Shown: positions 43,701-53,115, counted from the first letter of the stretch. The stretch is DNA of 64,000 nt from Nitrosomicrobium frigidum (SeqCode) (GCA_023251115.1 JAHEZK010000002.1:61914-125913); one strand, 5' to 3'. Notes: generated by a model not told the origin, from the sequence alone. Made by a program: numbers and translations.

Positions 43701-44798
43701 ATGTTAAGAGTATGTCTCGAAATGAAACTACTAAAATATTGTTTTGTAGGTTTATTATTACTGGCATCAGCATTATTTATCGTAATCCCGACGCAAAGTC
43801 AAGTAATTTTTGGTCAAGGTGCAAATACAACAAATATAACGGATTCAGAAACTCCCGCATTTGATGGTCAAACTCCAGGTTTTACGCCGAAGAGTGAAGA
43901 TGGAGCAGCTCCTCCACCGCCGCCAGCAGATGCTACAACAGTAGCTGAGCTACCAAAAGAAACATTGGTCAAAGATCCCGATAGCGACGCACTTTCAATT
44001 GGCAATAGAACGGAAATATTAGAAGTACTTCCTGCAAATTCCACAAAAATCATAAAATTTGTTGATGAAGACTTGAAGAATAGCACCGGCGTTGGCCTTG
44101 CTCCAACTGATGTGCTGGAAAAGTTGACATCTAACACGAATGATAACAAATCAATATTATCACTCGCAACTCCTGAAGAAGTTAAAGAAATTGAATCCGT
44201 TGTAGTAAATACTACAAGTGCACCATCTGAAGAAGATGATGAAGTCCCAGTAGCTAACGCAACATCAGAAGAGGAAGATCAAGCAGCCGCGGAAGAAGAA
44301 AATGCTAATGCAACAAGTACGAATGCTACAGATGTTACTAGTGGAGAGACAGGAAATGAGACAGATCAAGCAGCCGCGGAAGAAGAAAATGCTAATGCAA
44401 CAAGTACGAATGCTACAGATGTTACTGGAGACCAACAAGGATCAACTGGTGATCAAGAAGAACAGGTTGATACTGGAGAAGAACAAACGAATATTACTAA
44501 CGCAACAAGTGCAATAGAGCCAAATGTGACAAGTGCTGTTACAGGTGATGAACAAGGATCAACTGGTGATCAAGAAGAACAGTCACAATCAGGTGATGAA
44601 CAACAGGCTGATACTGGAGAAGAGCAACAAGCTCAAACAGGAGAGGAACCACCATTGCCACTAATTACAAATGCCACTAATGCTACGACTGCCCAAGCAC
44701 TAGGAATGCTCAATGCGTCCAATATTACAGGTATTCCAAATGAAGCCGGCTCTGAGGATAACGATAACGGTGCAAATGACGCATCCGGAGATGAATAA
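43701..44798 (+). CDS. Exported acidic repeat protein
   Basis: The 365-residue product has a signal peptide (ATG 43701, or the closer ATG 43722 giving MKLLKYCFVGLLLLASALF). It then has a Pro-rich stretch (about 60-80) and a long low-complexity region of Glu/Gln/Asn/Thr/Ala with many N-x-T/S sites, built from partly duplicated blocks such as EEENANATSTNATDVT. There is no membrane anchor or enzyme motif. Extensive glycosylation in a mucin-like surface layer is plausible. It lies next to the RTX gene with its own gap. Confidence 0.8.
   Translation: MLRVCLEMKLLKYCFVGLLLLASALFIVIPTQSQVIFGQGANTTNITDSETPAFDGQTPGFTPKSEDGAAPPPPPADATTVAELPKETLVKDPDSDALSIGNRTEILEVLPANSTKIIKFVDEDLKNSTGVGLAPTDVLEKLTSNTNDNKSILSLATPEEVKEIESVVVNTTSAPSEEDDEVPVANATSEEEDQAAAEEENANATSTNATDVTSGETGNETDQAAAEEENANATSTNATDVTGDQQGSTGDQEEQVDTGEEQTNITNATSAIEPNVTSAVTGDEQGSTGDQEEQSQSGDEQQADTGEEQQAQTGEEPPLPLITNATNATTAQALGMLNASNITGIPNEAGSEDNDNGANDASGDE
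44276..44426. repeat. 64-bp direct duplication inside the acidic repeat gene
   Basis: Bases 44276-44339 and 44363-44426 appear identical over 64 bp, with a period of 87 bp, so the frame is kept. A second, weaker duplication (CAAGGATCAACTGGTGATCA and following) recurs about 120 bases apart further on. The identity suggests recent duplication. Confidence 0.85.
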
Positions 44799-44895
44799 TC
44801 TACGGGTAGCGCAGGCTAGCAAATAGCACAAATCAAAAGTACTAACGTGGCAATAACAACAAACTATCCTTTTTTTGACTTTTTAACTTGATTTT

Positions 44896-45897
44896 TTATT
44901 CTTTATTCAGGTTCTTACTGGTTCTCCATGCACGCGGGTAAATGTTAGGTTTCATTATCAATCGCTTAATTGTGAAGGCTATACCTTTATCATTTTGTCG
45001 TATTTCTTCAGCATCCATATTCGTTTCACCTAATGCAATAATTTCTCCCTTTAATGTATAAATTCCAACCAAGGTTCCTTTCTTCACACCTTTATCAAAA
45101 GCTACGACCCCAGGAATAGCAACTTGTGCACCATGACACAATGCATCAACTGCAGAATCCTTTACTGCAACTGTGGCTATCCCATCTAGTGCTATCTCAA
45201 TTGGCTTTATAATTGAACGAATTTTTTCGTCTCCCTTTGTCTCCTTATAAGTTTCAAATGCATCTACCAAATCATGCAATCTTATTAGTTTATCCGAGGA
45301 TTCTGAGAATAAGCTTACTCTTGTTCTCCGTAACTCGAACATTGTAGCTCCTGTTCCAAGTACCTCACCGACATCATACACCAATTTTCTAATATACGTA
45401 CCTGCTTCACATAATACGCGCAACAATAGAATATTATCAGCACTTTCCATTCTTTCTAATTCGTATATTTTTCTAATGCGAGTAGATCTCTTGACTGAGG
45501 ATCTCTGGGGAGGCCTTTGGTAAATCTCTCCTTTAAACATATCAAGTACTCTGTCTATCTCAGCAACATTGCTTTGATTGTGAATTCTTGCAATAGCATA
45601 GTATTCCTTTGGTCCCAATAGAAGTATTGAGAGTGCCTTTGTGGCATCACCAAGCCCAACGGGCAGGAGACCCGTAGTACCTGGGTCAAGCGTTCCACTG
45701 TGACCTGCTTTTGGAATCCCCAGAATTCTCTTTGTCCAAGCAACTATCTCATGACTTGCTGGACCAGAAGGCTTATCTAACAAAATAATGCCATTATCCA
45801 AGAGAACGTCTATGGGTCTTTTTTCTGGATAATGTCCATACTTTTCGTTAGTAACGTCATCATTTATTATCTCCAAGGTATCAAGTTTTAATGTCAT
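44896..45897 (-). CDS. cbf5: tRNA/rRNA pseudouridine synthase Cbf5 (TruB family)
   Basis: Cbf5 is the catalytic subunit of archaeal H/ACA RNPs. The 333-residue protein has LLDKPSGPASHEIVAW, the catalytic Asp in HSGTLDPGTTGLLPV, YYAIARIHNQ, AGTYIRKLVYDVGEVLGTGA and a C-terminal PUA domain (about 250-320). The last gene of the minus-strand spc-like operon, it starts 17 bases after cmk. Confidence 0.95.
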   Translation of the reverse strand: MTLKLDTLEIINDDVTNEKYGHYPEKRPIDVLLDNGIILLDKPSGPASHEIVAWTKRILGIPKAGHSGTLDPGTTGLLPVGLGDATKALSILLLGPKEYYAIARIHNQSNVAEIDRVLDMFKGEIYQRPPQRSSVKRSTRIRKIYELERMESADNILLLRVLCEAGTYIRKLVYDVGEVLGTGATMFELRRTRVSLFSESSDKLIRLHDLVDAFETYKETKGDEKIRSIIKPIEIALDGIATVAVKDSAVDALCHGAQVAIPGVVAFDKGVKKGTLVGIYTLKGEIIALGETNMDAEEIRQNDKGIAFTIKRLIMKPNIYPRAWRTSKNLNKE

Positions 45898-45914
45898 AGC
45901 ATGCCCCTTCTAAA

Positions 45915-46499
45915 CTACTGTACTTTCATCTTCTTTATGATTTCCTTGCACAAATAAACTAATGATTCAAGAGTCAATAACTCAGTATTAATTATGAAAT
46001 CAAAAACATCCTTGTTTTCTCCGAATTGTAAACCATAAATATTCTTGTATATATTTTTATTTTCCCTATCTCTCATCTTTACAATATCAAGAGCCTCTGA
46101 TATTGAAATGTTGTCACGTTTTGACATCCTTTCAGATCTCTTCTCCTCGGATGCACTGAGCCAAAAAGTAATTGGTTCGGATGTTAACCAAGGAAGTGTA
46201 TGACTAGTAATGATAACGTTACCTTTTTGAGCAATTTTAATTAGTTTTTCATCTACCTGTTTGTCAAAGGCGGGGTTTTTCTTTCTTTCTTTCATGAATC
46301 CTACTGCATCATCGGAATCCCACCAATCATTTCCAGATATTGTATGACCCTGTTGACGTGCAATTTCCTTTAGTATATCTCCTCCATTATACAATTTAAA
46401 TCCAAATTCCTTTGCAAGAGCATCAGCCAGTGTAGTCTTGCCAACAGCAGCACTCCCGGATATTACTACACTTATGTCCCGAATATCATTTAATTTCAA
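45915..46499 (-). CDS. cmk: Cytidylate kinase, archaeal type
   Basis: The kinase phosphorylates CMP/dCMP. The 194-residue P-loop protein has VVISGSAAVGKTTLADALA, LYNGGDILKEIA and a LID-type RSERMSKRD segment, matching the compact archaeal Cmk. Its position between adkA and cbf5 is the standard archaeal gene order. Confidence 0.9.
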   Translation of the reverse strand: MKLNDIRDISVVISGSAAVGKTTLADALAKEFGFKLYNGGDILKEIARQQGHTISGNDWWDSDDAVGFMKERKKNPAFDKQVDEKLIKIAQKGNVIITSHTLPWLTSEPITFWLSASEEKRSERMSKRDNISISEALDIVKMRDRENKNIYKNIYGLQFGENKDVFDFIINTELLTLESLVYLCKEIIKKMKVQ

Positions 46500-46576
46500 A
46501 TCTTTTCCCGTAATCTAATCTAATATTGTCGGCCCAATATTCATATCTATGGAGTTCATGTTTTGATATTTATCAG

Positions 46577-47167
46577 TTAAGTAGATTTTTTTAGTAATTC
46601 AACCATTTGAGAGGTAGCAGAATCTATCATGTTATCATGGTTATGAATAATCTCAAAGGGCGCCCCTGTCAATATAGAAAGAGATGAAATCATTGACAGA
46701 GAAACTTCAATATCCCTTTTGATTTGATCATCAGATATCATATCCCTTGTTCGAGTATTGTCATCTTTTCTTCTTCTGAGTATTTCTTCCGAATTTGCAC
46801 TGACCAGAATCAATCTGTCAGGATTTAATTTTAAAATTAAATTCATAGGTAATCCAGGATAATAGCCCGATGATGTCTTTATAAAAAGATGAGTGTCAAT
46901 GACAACTATCGATTCTCTTCGACCCGAGATAAGATCGGCTGCCATGTTTTGTAATTTTTGTTGCACATCAATTGAAAGTTTTCTCATCTGGTCTCTATCT
47001 GTTATTCCCAATTTTTTGGCTTCTTCGAACATTACGGATCCAAAAACCACAGTCGTGACAGATGTTCCCATATTTTCTAACGCAGTTGTAGCATTGGAAA
47101 TTATTGTACTCTTTCCTACACCGGGAATACCAACAATTATAACTTTTTTTCTTTTAGGTTCTACCAA
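46577..47167 (-). CDS. adkA: Archaeal adenylate kinase AdkA
   Basis: AdkA interconverts ATP+AMP and 2 ADP. The 196-residue protein has the P-loop VIIVGIPGVGKSTI, the IVVIDTHLFI strand and the RRRKDDNTRTRDMISDD lid region, all typical of the archaeal (not bacterial) Adk family. TTG 47167 is the start, and it overlaps the end of secY by 14 bases. Confidence 0.93.
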   Translation of the reverse strand: MVEPKRKKVIIVGIPGVGKSTIISNATTALENMGTSVTTVVFGSVMFEEAKKLGITDRDQMRKLSIDVQQKLQNMAADLISGRRESIVVIDTHLFIKTSSGYYPGLPMNLILKLNPDRLILVSANSEEILRRRKDDNTRTRDMISDDQIKRDIEVSLSMISSLSILTGAPFEIIHNHDNMIDSATSQMVELLKKST

Positions 47168-48590
47168 GGAGTGCCGCCAGTTTGGGCATATGAATATCTA
47201 CTTGTTCTCTGATGAGCAAGTTATAATAATTAACCAAAATGTCGACCATAAGTAAGATCCCAATTCCAGTACCAAAAACGCTCAAAACATTTGACACTGA
47301 TGCCAGTAATCCAATTACTATTCCACCTGCTATTGTAACAGCCGGTATGTACTTGTTAAGCAGAGTTTGAACAGAGCTTTGCGTTCGTCTAAAACCAGGG
47401 ACCTGTACATCAGCATCCAACAAGTTTTTCGCCGCCGCTTTTGCAGATAGACCACCTAACTCAACCCACAGACGACCAAATACAGTAACAATTCCTGTCA
47501 GAAATACAATATAGACGACAGTTCTTACAGGATCTTGAAGCGAATGTTCAAAGCTTCTCGGAGCTGTAATATAATACAAAACTCCTCCTGTCGGCGACTG
47601 TGATTGCTGCGGATCAAATTGAGCTATCATGTTAAACAATGGATTGGTATTATCAGGATTATAGTTTGCCCATAGCATCTGCCCCATAAAAACAGCATTT
47701 GCGAGTAAAGCTGACGCTAGGATAACTGGAATATTAGATGTGTAAAGTAATTTTATGGGATATACTGCAGTAAACCCTCTATACTTGGTAGACACTATCG
47801 GTATGTCCACATGAATACCTTGTGTATAAACAAGAGCCAATAGCACCAATGAAGTAACTACTAGACCAAAAATACTTGGCAGCTGACCACTTCTAAATAA
47901 CACATTAGAAAGATCTCCATGTGAGGCAGAATCAATAATGTATGGAAATATACCCGATGGTTCGGTAGCGTGAGGTACTGGAAGTGGACTAAATAAACTC
48001 CACAAAATTCCTTGAGCTACACCCGCCATAATGAAAAGACTGATACCAGAACCGAGACCCCATCCTTTCTGAATGAGTTCATCCAAAAACATTACAACAA
48101 TACTAGCTCCTACAAGTTGCCCAATTAACACTGGAATTAGGCTGGGATGCGAAAGCAGACCTCCATATACACTGACACCATATAAGGACCCTTCTGCAAC
48201 GATAACTATAATGGTAACTATCTTTGTTGCAGAAGTAAATAGAGATCTATCATCAGGATCCTTAAAATTTAATTTTATTAATTCTGAGCCTTTTAATAGC
48301 TGCATCAACAGACCGGCAGTTACAATGGGTCCAATACCTAATTCCAGTAATGTTCCTTGTTGTGCAGCGAAAATAACCCTAGCAAATGCCAAAAAATCAA
48401 ACTTTGGAGTGTCTGTTATTCCATATAGTGGGATTTGACCCATTACAAGATAGGCCAAAAGTGCAATTCCACACCAAATGAATTTTTCGTTAAGCCCAAT
48501 TTTCTTTTTAGGTTTCTCTACTTGAGGAATATAACCTGAGACTTTTTTGATTACTGTTCTAATTATGCTTTCATTGTGCACTGTGCTCAT
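47154..48590 (-). CDS. secY: Protein translocase subunit SecY (Sec61 alpha)
   Basis: SecY is the channel of the Sec translocon. The 478-residue protein has about ten membrane helices. Helix 1 follows the basic KPKKKIGLNEKFIWCG, and the plug region starts QIPLYGITDTPKFDF. LLMQLLKGSELIKLN and GWGLGSGISLFI are recognisable SecY signatures. Its start overlaps the L15 end by 20 bases. Confidence 0.96.
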   Translation of the reverse strand: MSTVHNESIIRTVIKKVSGYIPQVEKPKKKIGLNEKFIWCGIALLAYLVMGQIPLYGITDTPKFDFLAFARVIFAAQQGTLLELGIGPIVTAGLLMQLLKGSELIKLNFKDPDDRSLFTSATKIVTIIVIVAEGSLYGVSVYGGLLSHPSLIPVLIGQLVGASIVVMFLDELIQKGWGLGSGISLFIMAGVAQGILWSLFSPLPVPHATEPSGIFPYIIDSASHGDLSNVLFRSGQLPSIFGLVVTSLVLLALVYTQGIHVDIPIVSTKYRGFTAVYPIKLLYTSNIPVILASALLANAVFMGQMLWANYNPDNTNPLFNMIAQFDPQQSQSPTGGVLYYITAPRSFEHSLQDPVRTVVYIVFLTGIVTVFGRLWVELGGLSAKAAAKNLLDADVQVPGFRRTQSSVQTLLNKYIPAVTIAGGIVIGLLASVSNVLSVFGTGIGILLMVDILVNYYNLLIREQVDIHMPKLAALLGRT

Positions 48591-49005
48591 TTGAAATTAT
48601 GCTCCCTCCTGCGGATTCTATTTTCTTTTTAGCACTAGCAGATGCTTGTGCTACTTTAATAACATAACTTTCACTGATATTTCCGCCGCCCAAGAGTTTT
48701 TGAATTCCCAATGATCCAAGATCCAGAACAGGTTTTTCGTCTTTCTTATGAGGCTGTCTCAAAGACAGATTCTTTAAATCTCTTAGATTTATCCATTTTT
48801 TAACCAAAAAACGACTATATGAATTAAGAGTATCATGCCCAAAATGGTCGGGTTCTTCGATTACTGTCCTAATCCAAAAATGCTTATGTTTTCCACCGCC
48901 ACCAATTCCTCCCCGGCTACCAGATTGTCGATGTTGGCCTACCTGACCCCAACCGCAATACCTTGTACCGCGATGTCTTCTGCTTTTTCTAAACCTAGTT
49001 GCCAT
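48571..49005 (-). CDS. rpl15: Ribosomal protein L15 (uL15)
   Basis: The 144-residue basic protein begins MATRFRKSRRHRGTRYCGWG and has the Gly-rich QVGQHRQSGSRGGIGGGGKH segment of archaeal/eukaryotic uL15 (L27a) and a C-terminal domain with SESYVIKVAQASASAKKKIE. It lies in the L30-L15-secY order of the spc operon. Confidence 0.96.
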   Translation of the reverse strand: MATRFRKSRRHRGTRYCGWGQVGQHRQSGSRGGIGGGGKHKHFWIRTVIEEPDHFGHDTLNSYSRFLVKKWINLRDLKNLSLRQPHKKDEKPVLDLGSLGIQKLLGGGNISESYVIKVAQASASAKKKIESAGGSIISNEHSAQ

Positions 49006-49077
49006 GTGCGATATACCTTATAGAATCAAAGAGTAGGTGTAAATATAAATGTAAAACTCATATGTTGTTCAATCGAC

Positions 49078-49542
49078 CTATACCATTCTTTTTACAATTT
49101 CAAGTAAATCTTTGTTATTCCCGAGGATACCGCCATCTGTGAATTGTTTTTTGCTTTTCCTTTTAAAACCGCCCCTGGGGGGATTCAAACTAAACCAAGG
49201 TTTCATACTATTTTGGTCAGAAAATTTTATTTTGTCGTTTACAATAACATTTACCAATTCATCAATTCCTTTGTATTCATCTTTACTCTCGCTTTCTTTC
49301 TGTGAATCTAATTTTGGAGTTTTCTTTTTGCCTCTTTTCTCAATCAGCGTTTTTACGATTTCTGAATCTGCCTTTGACCATGCCACCCATTGATTGATTT
49401 TCCTTAACATTCCCAAGTAATCCGAAGTTTCTGGTACTAGAGTAGCCGAAAACCTTTTGTTCAAATTGAGATTTTTTAAGGTAGTCAACGCCCAAAACGG
49501 GACATTTACGGTTCCTCTCATTCTAACTACTAAAAATGCCAT
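49078..49542 (-). CDS. rpl30: Ribosomal protein L30 (uL30)
   Basis: The 154-residue protein starts AFLVVRMRGTVNVPFWALTTLKNLNLNKRF, followed by LGMLRKINQWVAWS. The C-terminal FSLNPPRGGFKRKSKKQFTDGGILGNN is the archaeal/eukaryotic long form (L7-like). It starts 3 bases after S5 ends. Confidence 0.95.
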   Translation of the reverse strand: MAFLVVRMRGTVNVPFWALTTLKNLNLNKRFSATLVPETSDYLGMLRKINQWVAWSKADSEIVKTLIEKRGKKKTPKLDSQKESESKDEYKGIDELVNVIVNDKIKFSDQNSMKPWFSLNPPRGGFKRKSKKQFTDGGILGNNKDLLEIVKRMV

Positions 49543-49545
49543 TTT

Positions 49546-50160
49546 TCATCCTGTAATGTACGTCGAGTTTAATGCGTTAAAAATTGCTGTCGCAGTAGAA
49601 GTCATTGTATTAGTGGATCCGAATGATTTTGTCCATGCGTCCTTAATTCCTGCAAGCTTTAATAGATTTTTGATATTTTCTCCTGCAACAAGTCCAAGTC
49701 CTCTTGGTCCTGGCAGAATCTCTACCTTTACACTTCCGCCTCTTCCTCTAACATTGAAGGGGATAGAATGTGGCTGTGTACATCGGCATTCCCAACTGCC
49801 ACAACCAAGTTTCACCGGAATGATGTGAAGATATGAATTAATTGTTGCCTTGTCAATAGCAATCCTCATTTGCGAAGCTTTGCCCATTCCTATTCCAAAC
49901 CATCCTGCTTCATTGCCTACAGCAACAAGGGCACTAAATCTGGTCATTTCACCAGCGTCAGTTTGTTTCTGGACTATTCCAACGTGTACAACTTGACTCT
50001 TTATATCCGGCAGCAAGTGTTTTACTATTTCAGATTCCTGGATACGCATACCATTTTCGTAAATCTGCTCCATTGAACTAATTTTATTTTCAATTACCAT
50101 CTGTCCTAGAGTAGTACGAGGCTTCCATACTGTAGCCTGTTCATTTCTTGAACTACTCAT
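49546..50160 (-). CDS. rps5: Ribosomal protein S5 (uS5)
   Basis: The 204-residue protein has the archaeal S5 features: WKPRTTLGQMVIENKISSMEQIYENG, VGIVQKQTDAGEMTRFSALVAVGNEAGWFGIGMGKA, CGSWECRCTQPHSIPF and a GLVAGENIKNLLKLAGIKDAW tail. The start overlaps L18 by 4 bases. Confidence 0.96.
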   Translation of the reverse strand: MSSSRNEQATVWKPRTTLGQMVIENKISSMEQIYENGMRIQESEIVKHLLPDIKSQVVHVGIVQKQTDAGEMTRFSALVAVGNEAGWFGIGMGKASQMRIAIDKATINSYLHIIPVKLGCGSWECRCTQPHSIPFNVRGRGGSVKVEILPGPRGLGLVAGENIKNLLKLAGIKDAWTKSFGSTNTMTSTATAIFNALNSTYITG

Positions 50161-50816
50161 TTTGAATCTCCTTTTTTCTTGGACGATTTAGATTTTGATT
50201 TTGATTTAGTGGTAGTTTTCGGTGTTTTTTCAGCTTCCTTTTCTTTTTCAACCTTATTGTTAACTATTTTATCCTTTACTTCTGAAAAATGACTAGGATA
50301 TTTTTCTGGTTCCAGTCCTGAACCCAAGTTGGATGAAAATCTTGATTTGTACACGTCATCATTTGCTTTTAGTTTTTTCGCATAATCAGCTATGTGATTT
50401 CCCTGAATTCTATCATCAGAAGGAAGAATATTTTCGGAAAATGGCAGTTCCAGGCCAGCTTCCGATAATCCCTTCAAGCATGCCGCAATTTTCGTAGTAA
50501 AATGTCTCTTGCCAATATACAAAATTGCACTAGAAATTTTCTTTTGAAGACATTTTTTACCTAATAAGAGACCGACCAGATAACATGAGGGAATATTTTT
50601 ACGTGAACCCTTCCATCCGTATGATAGAAGTTCGTTACTATGTACAGAGGCCATTACTTTATCTCCTAGTAGGTCTGGTCTAATTAACTGCGCTGAGATG
50701 TTTTGATCACTGACATTAACTGTTACAAAATCCTTTTTACCTACAAGTAATTTCTCCCTTTTCCTGTAGTTAGTTTTTCTCTCCCTTATTCTCCTAAATG
50801 TCGAAGTATAAACCAT
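50157..50816 (-). CDS. rpl18: Ribosomal protein L18 (uL18)
   Basis: The 219-residue protein opens with FRRIRERKTNYRKREKLLVGKKDFVTVNVSDQNISAQ and continues as archaeal uL18 (ASVHSNELLSYGWKGSRKNIPSCYLVGLLLGKK). The C-terminal 40 residues are a Lys/Ser/Thr-rich low-complexity tail. It is the first gene of this operon fragment. L6, L32e and L19e, which normally precede it in archaea, are not here, so the spc operon is split. Confidence 0.94.
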   Translation of the reverse strand: MVYTSTFRRIRERKTNYRKREKLLVGKKDFVTVNVSDQNISAQLIRPDLLGDKVMASVHSNELLSYGWKGSRKNIPSCYLVGLLLGKKCLQKKISSAILYIGKRHFTTKIAACLKGLSEAGLELPFSENILPSDDRIQGNHIADYAKKLKANDDVYKSRFSSNLGSGLEPEKYPSHFSEVKDKIVNNKVEKEKEAEKTPKTTTKSKSKSKSSKKKGDSK

Positions 50817-50876
50817 AAACTAAAAACTCACCTATCTATCGATCCTATTTATAAAATTGACAAGAATATGAATTAC

Positions 50877-51677
50877 TTATAAATCTTCATTATCACTGTT
50901 TTTGGATTCATCTGACATCTTGTTTGCTACCATTGCTGCAAAAGCGCCAGCACCTATCCCATTATCAATGTTTACAACTGTCATTCCCATAGAACATGTT
51001 TGGAGCATCGAAGCCAATGCTGCAATTCCATCTGAGCCATATCCATATCCGACTGAGGTTGGAACCCCTATAACTGGTATATCGGTAACCGAAGAAACAA
51101 AAGAAGCAAGTGCACCTTCCATACCTGCTACTACCACGATAACATGAACCTTAGACTTTATCATACTGGCGACTGCCTTTATTGTTCTGTGAATACCAGC
51201 TATCCCTACATCGTATTCAATTGCGGTTTTGCTACCCATCACTTCTGCCATAATTTTCGCTTCTTCGGCAATTTTAATATCCGAAGTTCCAGCACAAAGT
51301 ACTCCCACTCTGCCATTTCTTTTGGGAAATTTATGTTGTCTGCTCGAAATTAGTAGGGTATTGATTCCTCTGTAAATTTTGAATTCTTGTTTTTCAAATT
51401 CTTTACTTATCTTTTTCATGTACTCTGGACTCACTTTACTTACCACAGCAAATTTTTTCCGTGATACAGTTGCTTTAATAATTTTAAAGAGGTCTTTGTA
51501 CTGTTTTCCTTGAGCAAGAATTACTTCTGGTTTTGCACTTCTTGCCTCTCGTAGTGGATCTATTTTAGCCAAGTTATTTTCCACGTATTCAATTGAATAT
51601 AGTCGTAATTCCTGTTGTGCCGTTGCGACTGTTATTTCGCCTCGTGCCAATTTTTCTAAGATTTTCTTTATTTCCAT
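50877..51677 (-). CDS. larB: LarB-like pyridinium carboxylase (AIR carboxylase-related)
   Basis: LarB carboxylates and hydrolyses nicotinic acid adenine dinucleotide in synthesis of the nickel-pincer nucleotide cofactor. The 266-residue protein has the LarB N-terminal helical region (EITVATAQQELRLYS), then the AIRC/PurE-like domain with VGVLCAGTSDIKIAEEA, YDVGIAGIHRT, VVAGMEGALASFVSSVTDIPVIGVPTSVGYG and NIDNGIGAGAFAAMVAN. No larC, larE or larA is seen in the window. An orphan role is possible. Confidence 0.9.
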   Translation of the reverse strand: MEIKKILEKLARGEITVATAQQELRLYSIEYVENNLAKIDPLREARSAKPEVILAQGKQYKDLFKIIKATVSRKKFAVVSKVSPEYMKKISKEFEKQEFKIYRGINTLLISSRQHKFPKRNGRVGVLCAGTSDIKIAEEAKIMAEVMGSKTAIEYDVGIAGIHRTIKAVASMIKSKVHVIVVVAGMEGALASFVSSVTDIPVIGVPTSVGYGYGSDGIAALASMLQTCSMGMTVVNIDNGIGAGAFAAMVANKMSDESKNSDNEDL

Positions 51678-51726
51678 TTCCTCACGATTTCATTTTATTT
51701 TTTTATGGATTCTGAGGTACAAAAAG

Positions 51727-52641
51727 TCATAGCGAAAAGCTCCTTATTGCGCTTTTTACACTCTGAATTCCCAGGTCAAAGACCTCTAGTTCATTTTCAT
51801 TTAGTTTTAACTCTATTATTTTTTCAATACCTTCATTTCCAAGTACACATGGTACCCCAATGCAAACGTCACTGTATCCATATTCTCCTTCAAGAAGGGC
51901 TGACACAGGAAGTATTGTCCTTTTGTTCTTTACTATGCTCTCAACCATAGTTGAGACAGCATTTCCTGGTGCATAAACAGTAGCACCTTTTAAAGAAATT
52001 ACTTCAGCTGCTATCTTTTTTGTCTTTGTGGCAAGGTCTTCTGATTGTTCTGGGGTTATGAACTCACTTAATGGTATCCCACCCATACTGGAGAATCTAA
52101 CAAGTGGCAGCATATTCTCACCATGTTCACTTATGACCATTGCCTGAATTGATTCTCGAGATATTCTAGTTACCGTACTGATATGTTCCTTAAATCTAGA
52201 CAGGTCTAACATTCCCCCCATCCCCATTATCTTGTTTCGTTGTCCTTGAAGTGATTTGATTACAAGATACGTCAATGGGTCTAACGGATTTGTTACTACG
52301 ACGATCTTAGAGTCATGAGCAAAGGCTTTGATTTTATTGCATACTCCCTTTACTATGTCAGCGTTTGTTTTAAGCAGGTCCATACGTGTCATGCCGGGCT
52401 TTCTACTCACCCCTGCTACAACTACTACAAATTCGGATCCTTTCATGTCCTCATAGTTGTTAGAGCCACTAACTGTGAAATCTATTCCTCGTTCAGCAAG
52501 TTGATGGTTAATATCCATTGCCTCTCCTTGAGGTAGACCTTCGACAATATCAAGAAGCATCACATCACCTAATTCTCTCAACGAGCAATTTAGGGCCACA
52601 GAAGAGCCTACACGCCCGGCTCCGATTACGGTAATTTTCAT
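51727..52641 (-). CDS. mdh: Malate dehydrogenase (LDH/MDH family)
   Basis: Mdh interconverts malate and oxaloacetate. The 304-residue protein has the Rossmann start KITVIGAGRVGSSVALNC, an Asp for NAD in MLLDIVEGLPQGEAMD, the substrate loop SRKPGMTRMDLL with Arg (malate rather than lactate), TNPLDPLTYLV and the catalytic His in ISEHGENMLPL. The segment GMGGMLDLSRFK differs from the common GMAGVLDSARF. Confidence 0.92.
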   Translation of the reverse strand: MKITVIGAGRVGSSVALNCSLRELGDVMLLDIVEGLPQGEAMDINHQLAERGIDFTVSGSNNYEDMKGSEFVVVVAGVSRKPGMTRMDLLKTNADIVKGVCNKIKAFAHDSKIVVVTNPLDPLTYLVIKSLQGQRNKIMGMGGMLDLSRFKEHISTVTRISRESIQAMVISEHGENMLPLVRFSSMGGIPLSEFITPEQSEDLATKTKKIAAEVISLKGATVYAPGNAVSTMVESIVKNKRTILPVSALLEGEYGYSDVCIGVPCVLGNEGIEKIIELKLNENELEVFDLGIQSVKSAIRSFSL

Positions 52642-52889
52642 TTGACAATGAACGAAGTTTGAGATTACTTATAAATTTTCAAAATATTACCCATATTTTT
52701 GGAGCACTTACAATTTATCGTAAGCAGTGCAAACAAATGAAAGTTATTAGAATATGATGAATCAGAACTCTTAGATAGCATAATTGGCTTGTATGTAGCT
52801 AAAAAGTACAATAGGAGTACAAAATTAATATAGTTTTCCTAATTGGAACAAAAATTCTCAAGATTTTGACCAAAAAAAGACCCTATGCA

Positions 52890-52900
52890 CAATGTTTTTA
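52890..52900 (+). promoter_or_regulatory. TATA box of the DUF5679 gene
   Basis: A TTTTTATTTACA-like element is centred about 27-30 bases before the ATG at 52924, consistent with a leaderless transcript. Confidence 0.45.
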
Positions 52901-52923
52901 TTTACACGTGAAATCTATTTTTT

Positions 52924-53061
52924 ATGGAAGGATACTGTGTAAAGTGTAAACAAAAAAGGATTATGAATGATGAAAAAAAGATAACAATGAAAAATGGAAA
53001 ACCAGCAACACAAGGAATATGTTCGACTTGCGGTACAAAGATGTTTAGAATAGGAAAATAA
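52924..53061 (+). CDS. DUF5679 family small zinc-ribbon protein (45 aa)
   Basis: The 45-residue protein begins MEGYCVKCKQKRIMNDEKK and ends GICSTCGTKMFRIGK, forming a Cys4 (C-x2-C, C-x2-C) ribbon around the TMKNGKPATQG core. This is the DUF5679 pattern found in archaea and actinobacteria. Function unknown. It is too short for many gene callers but strongly supported by pattern. Confidence 0.87.
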   Translation: MEGYCVKCKQKRIMNDEKKITMKNGKPATQGICSTCGTKMFRIGK

Positions 53062-53115
53062 TAATTCTGAAATTTATAGATCCTTAAAAATTAACGTTCC
53101 CCATCTAATTATTTT

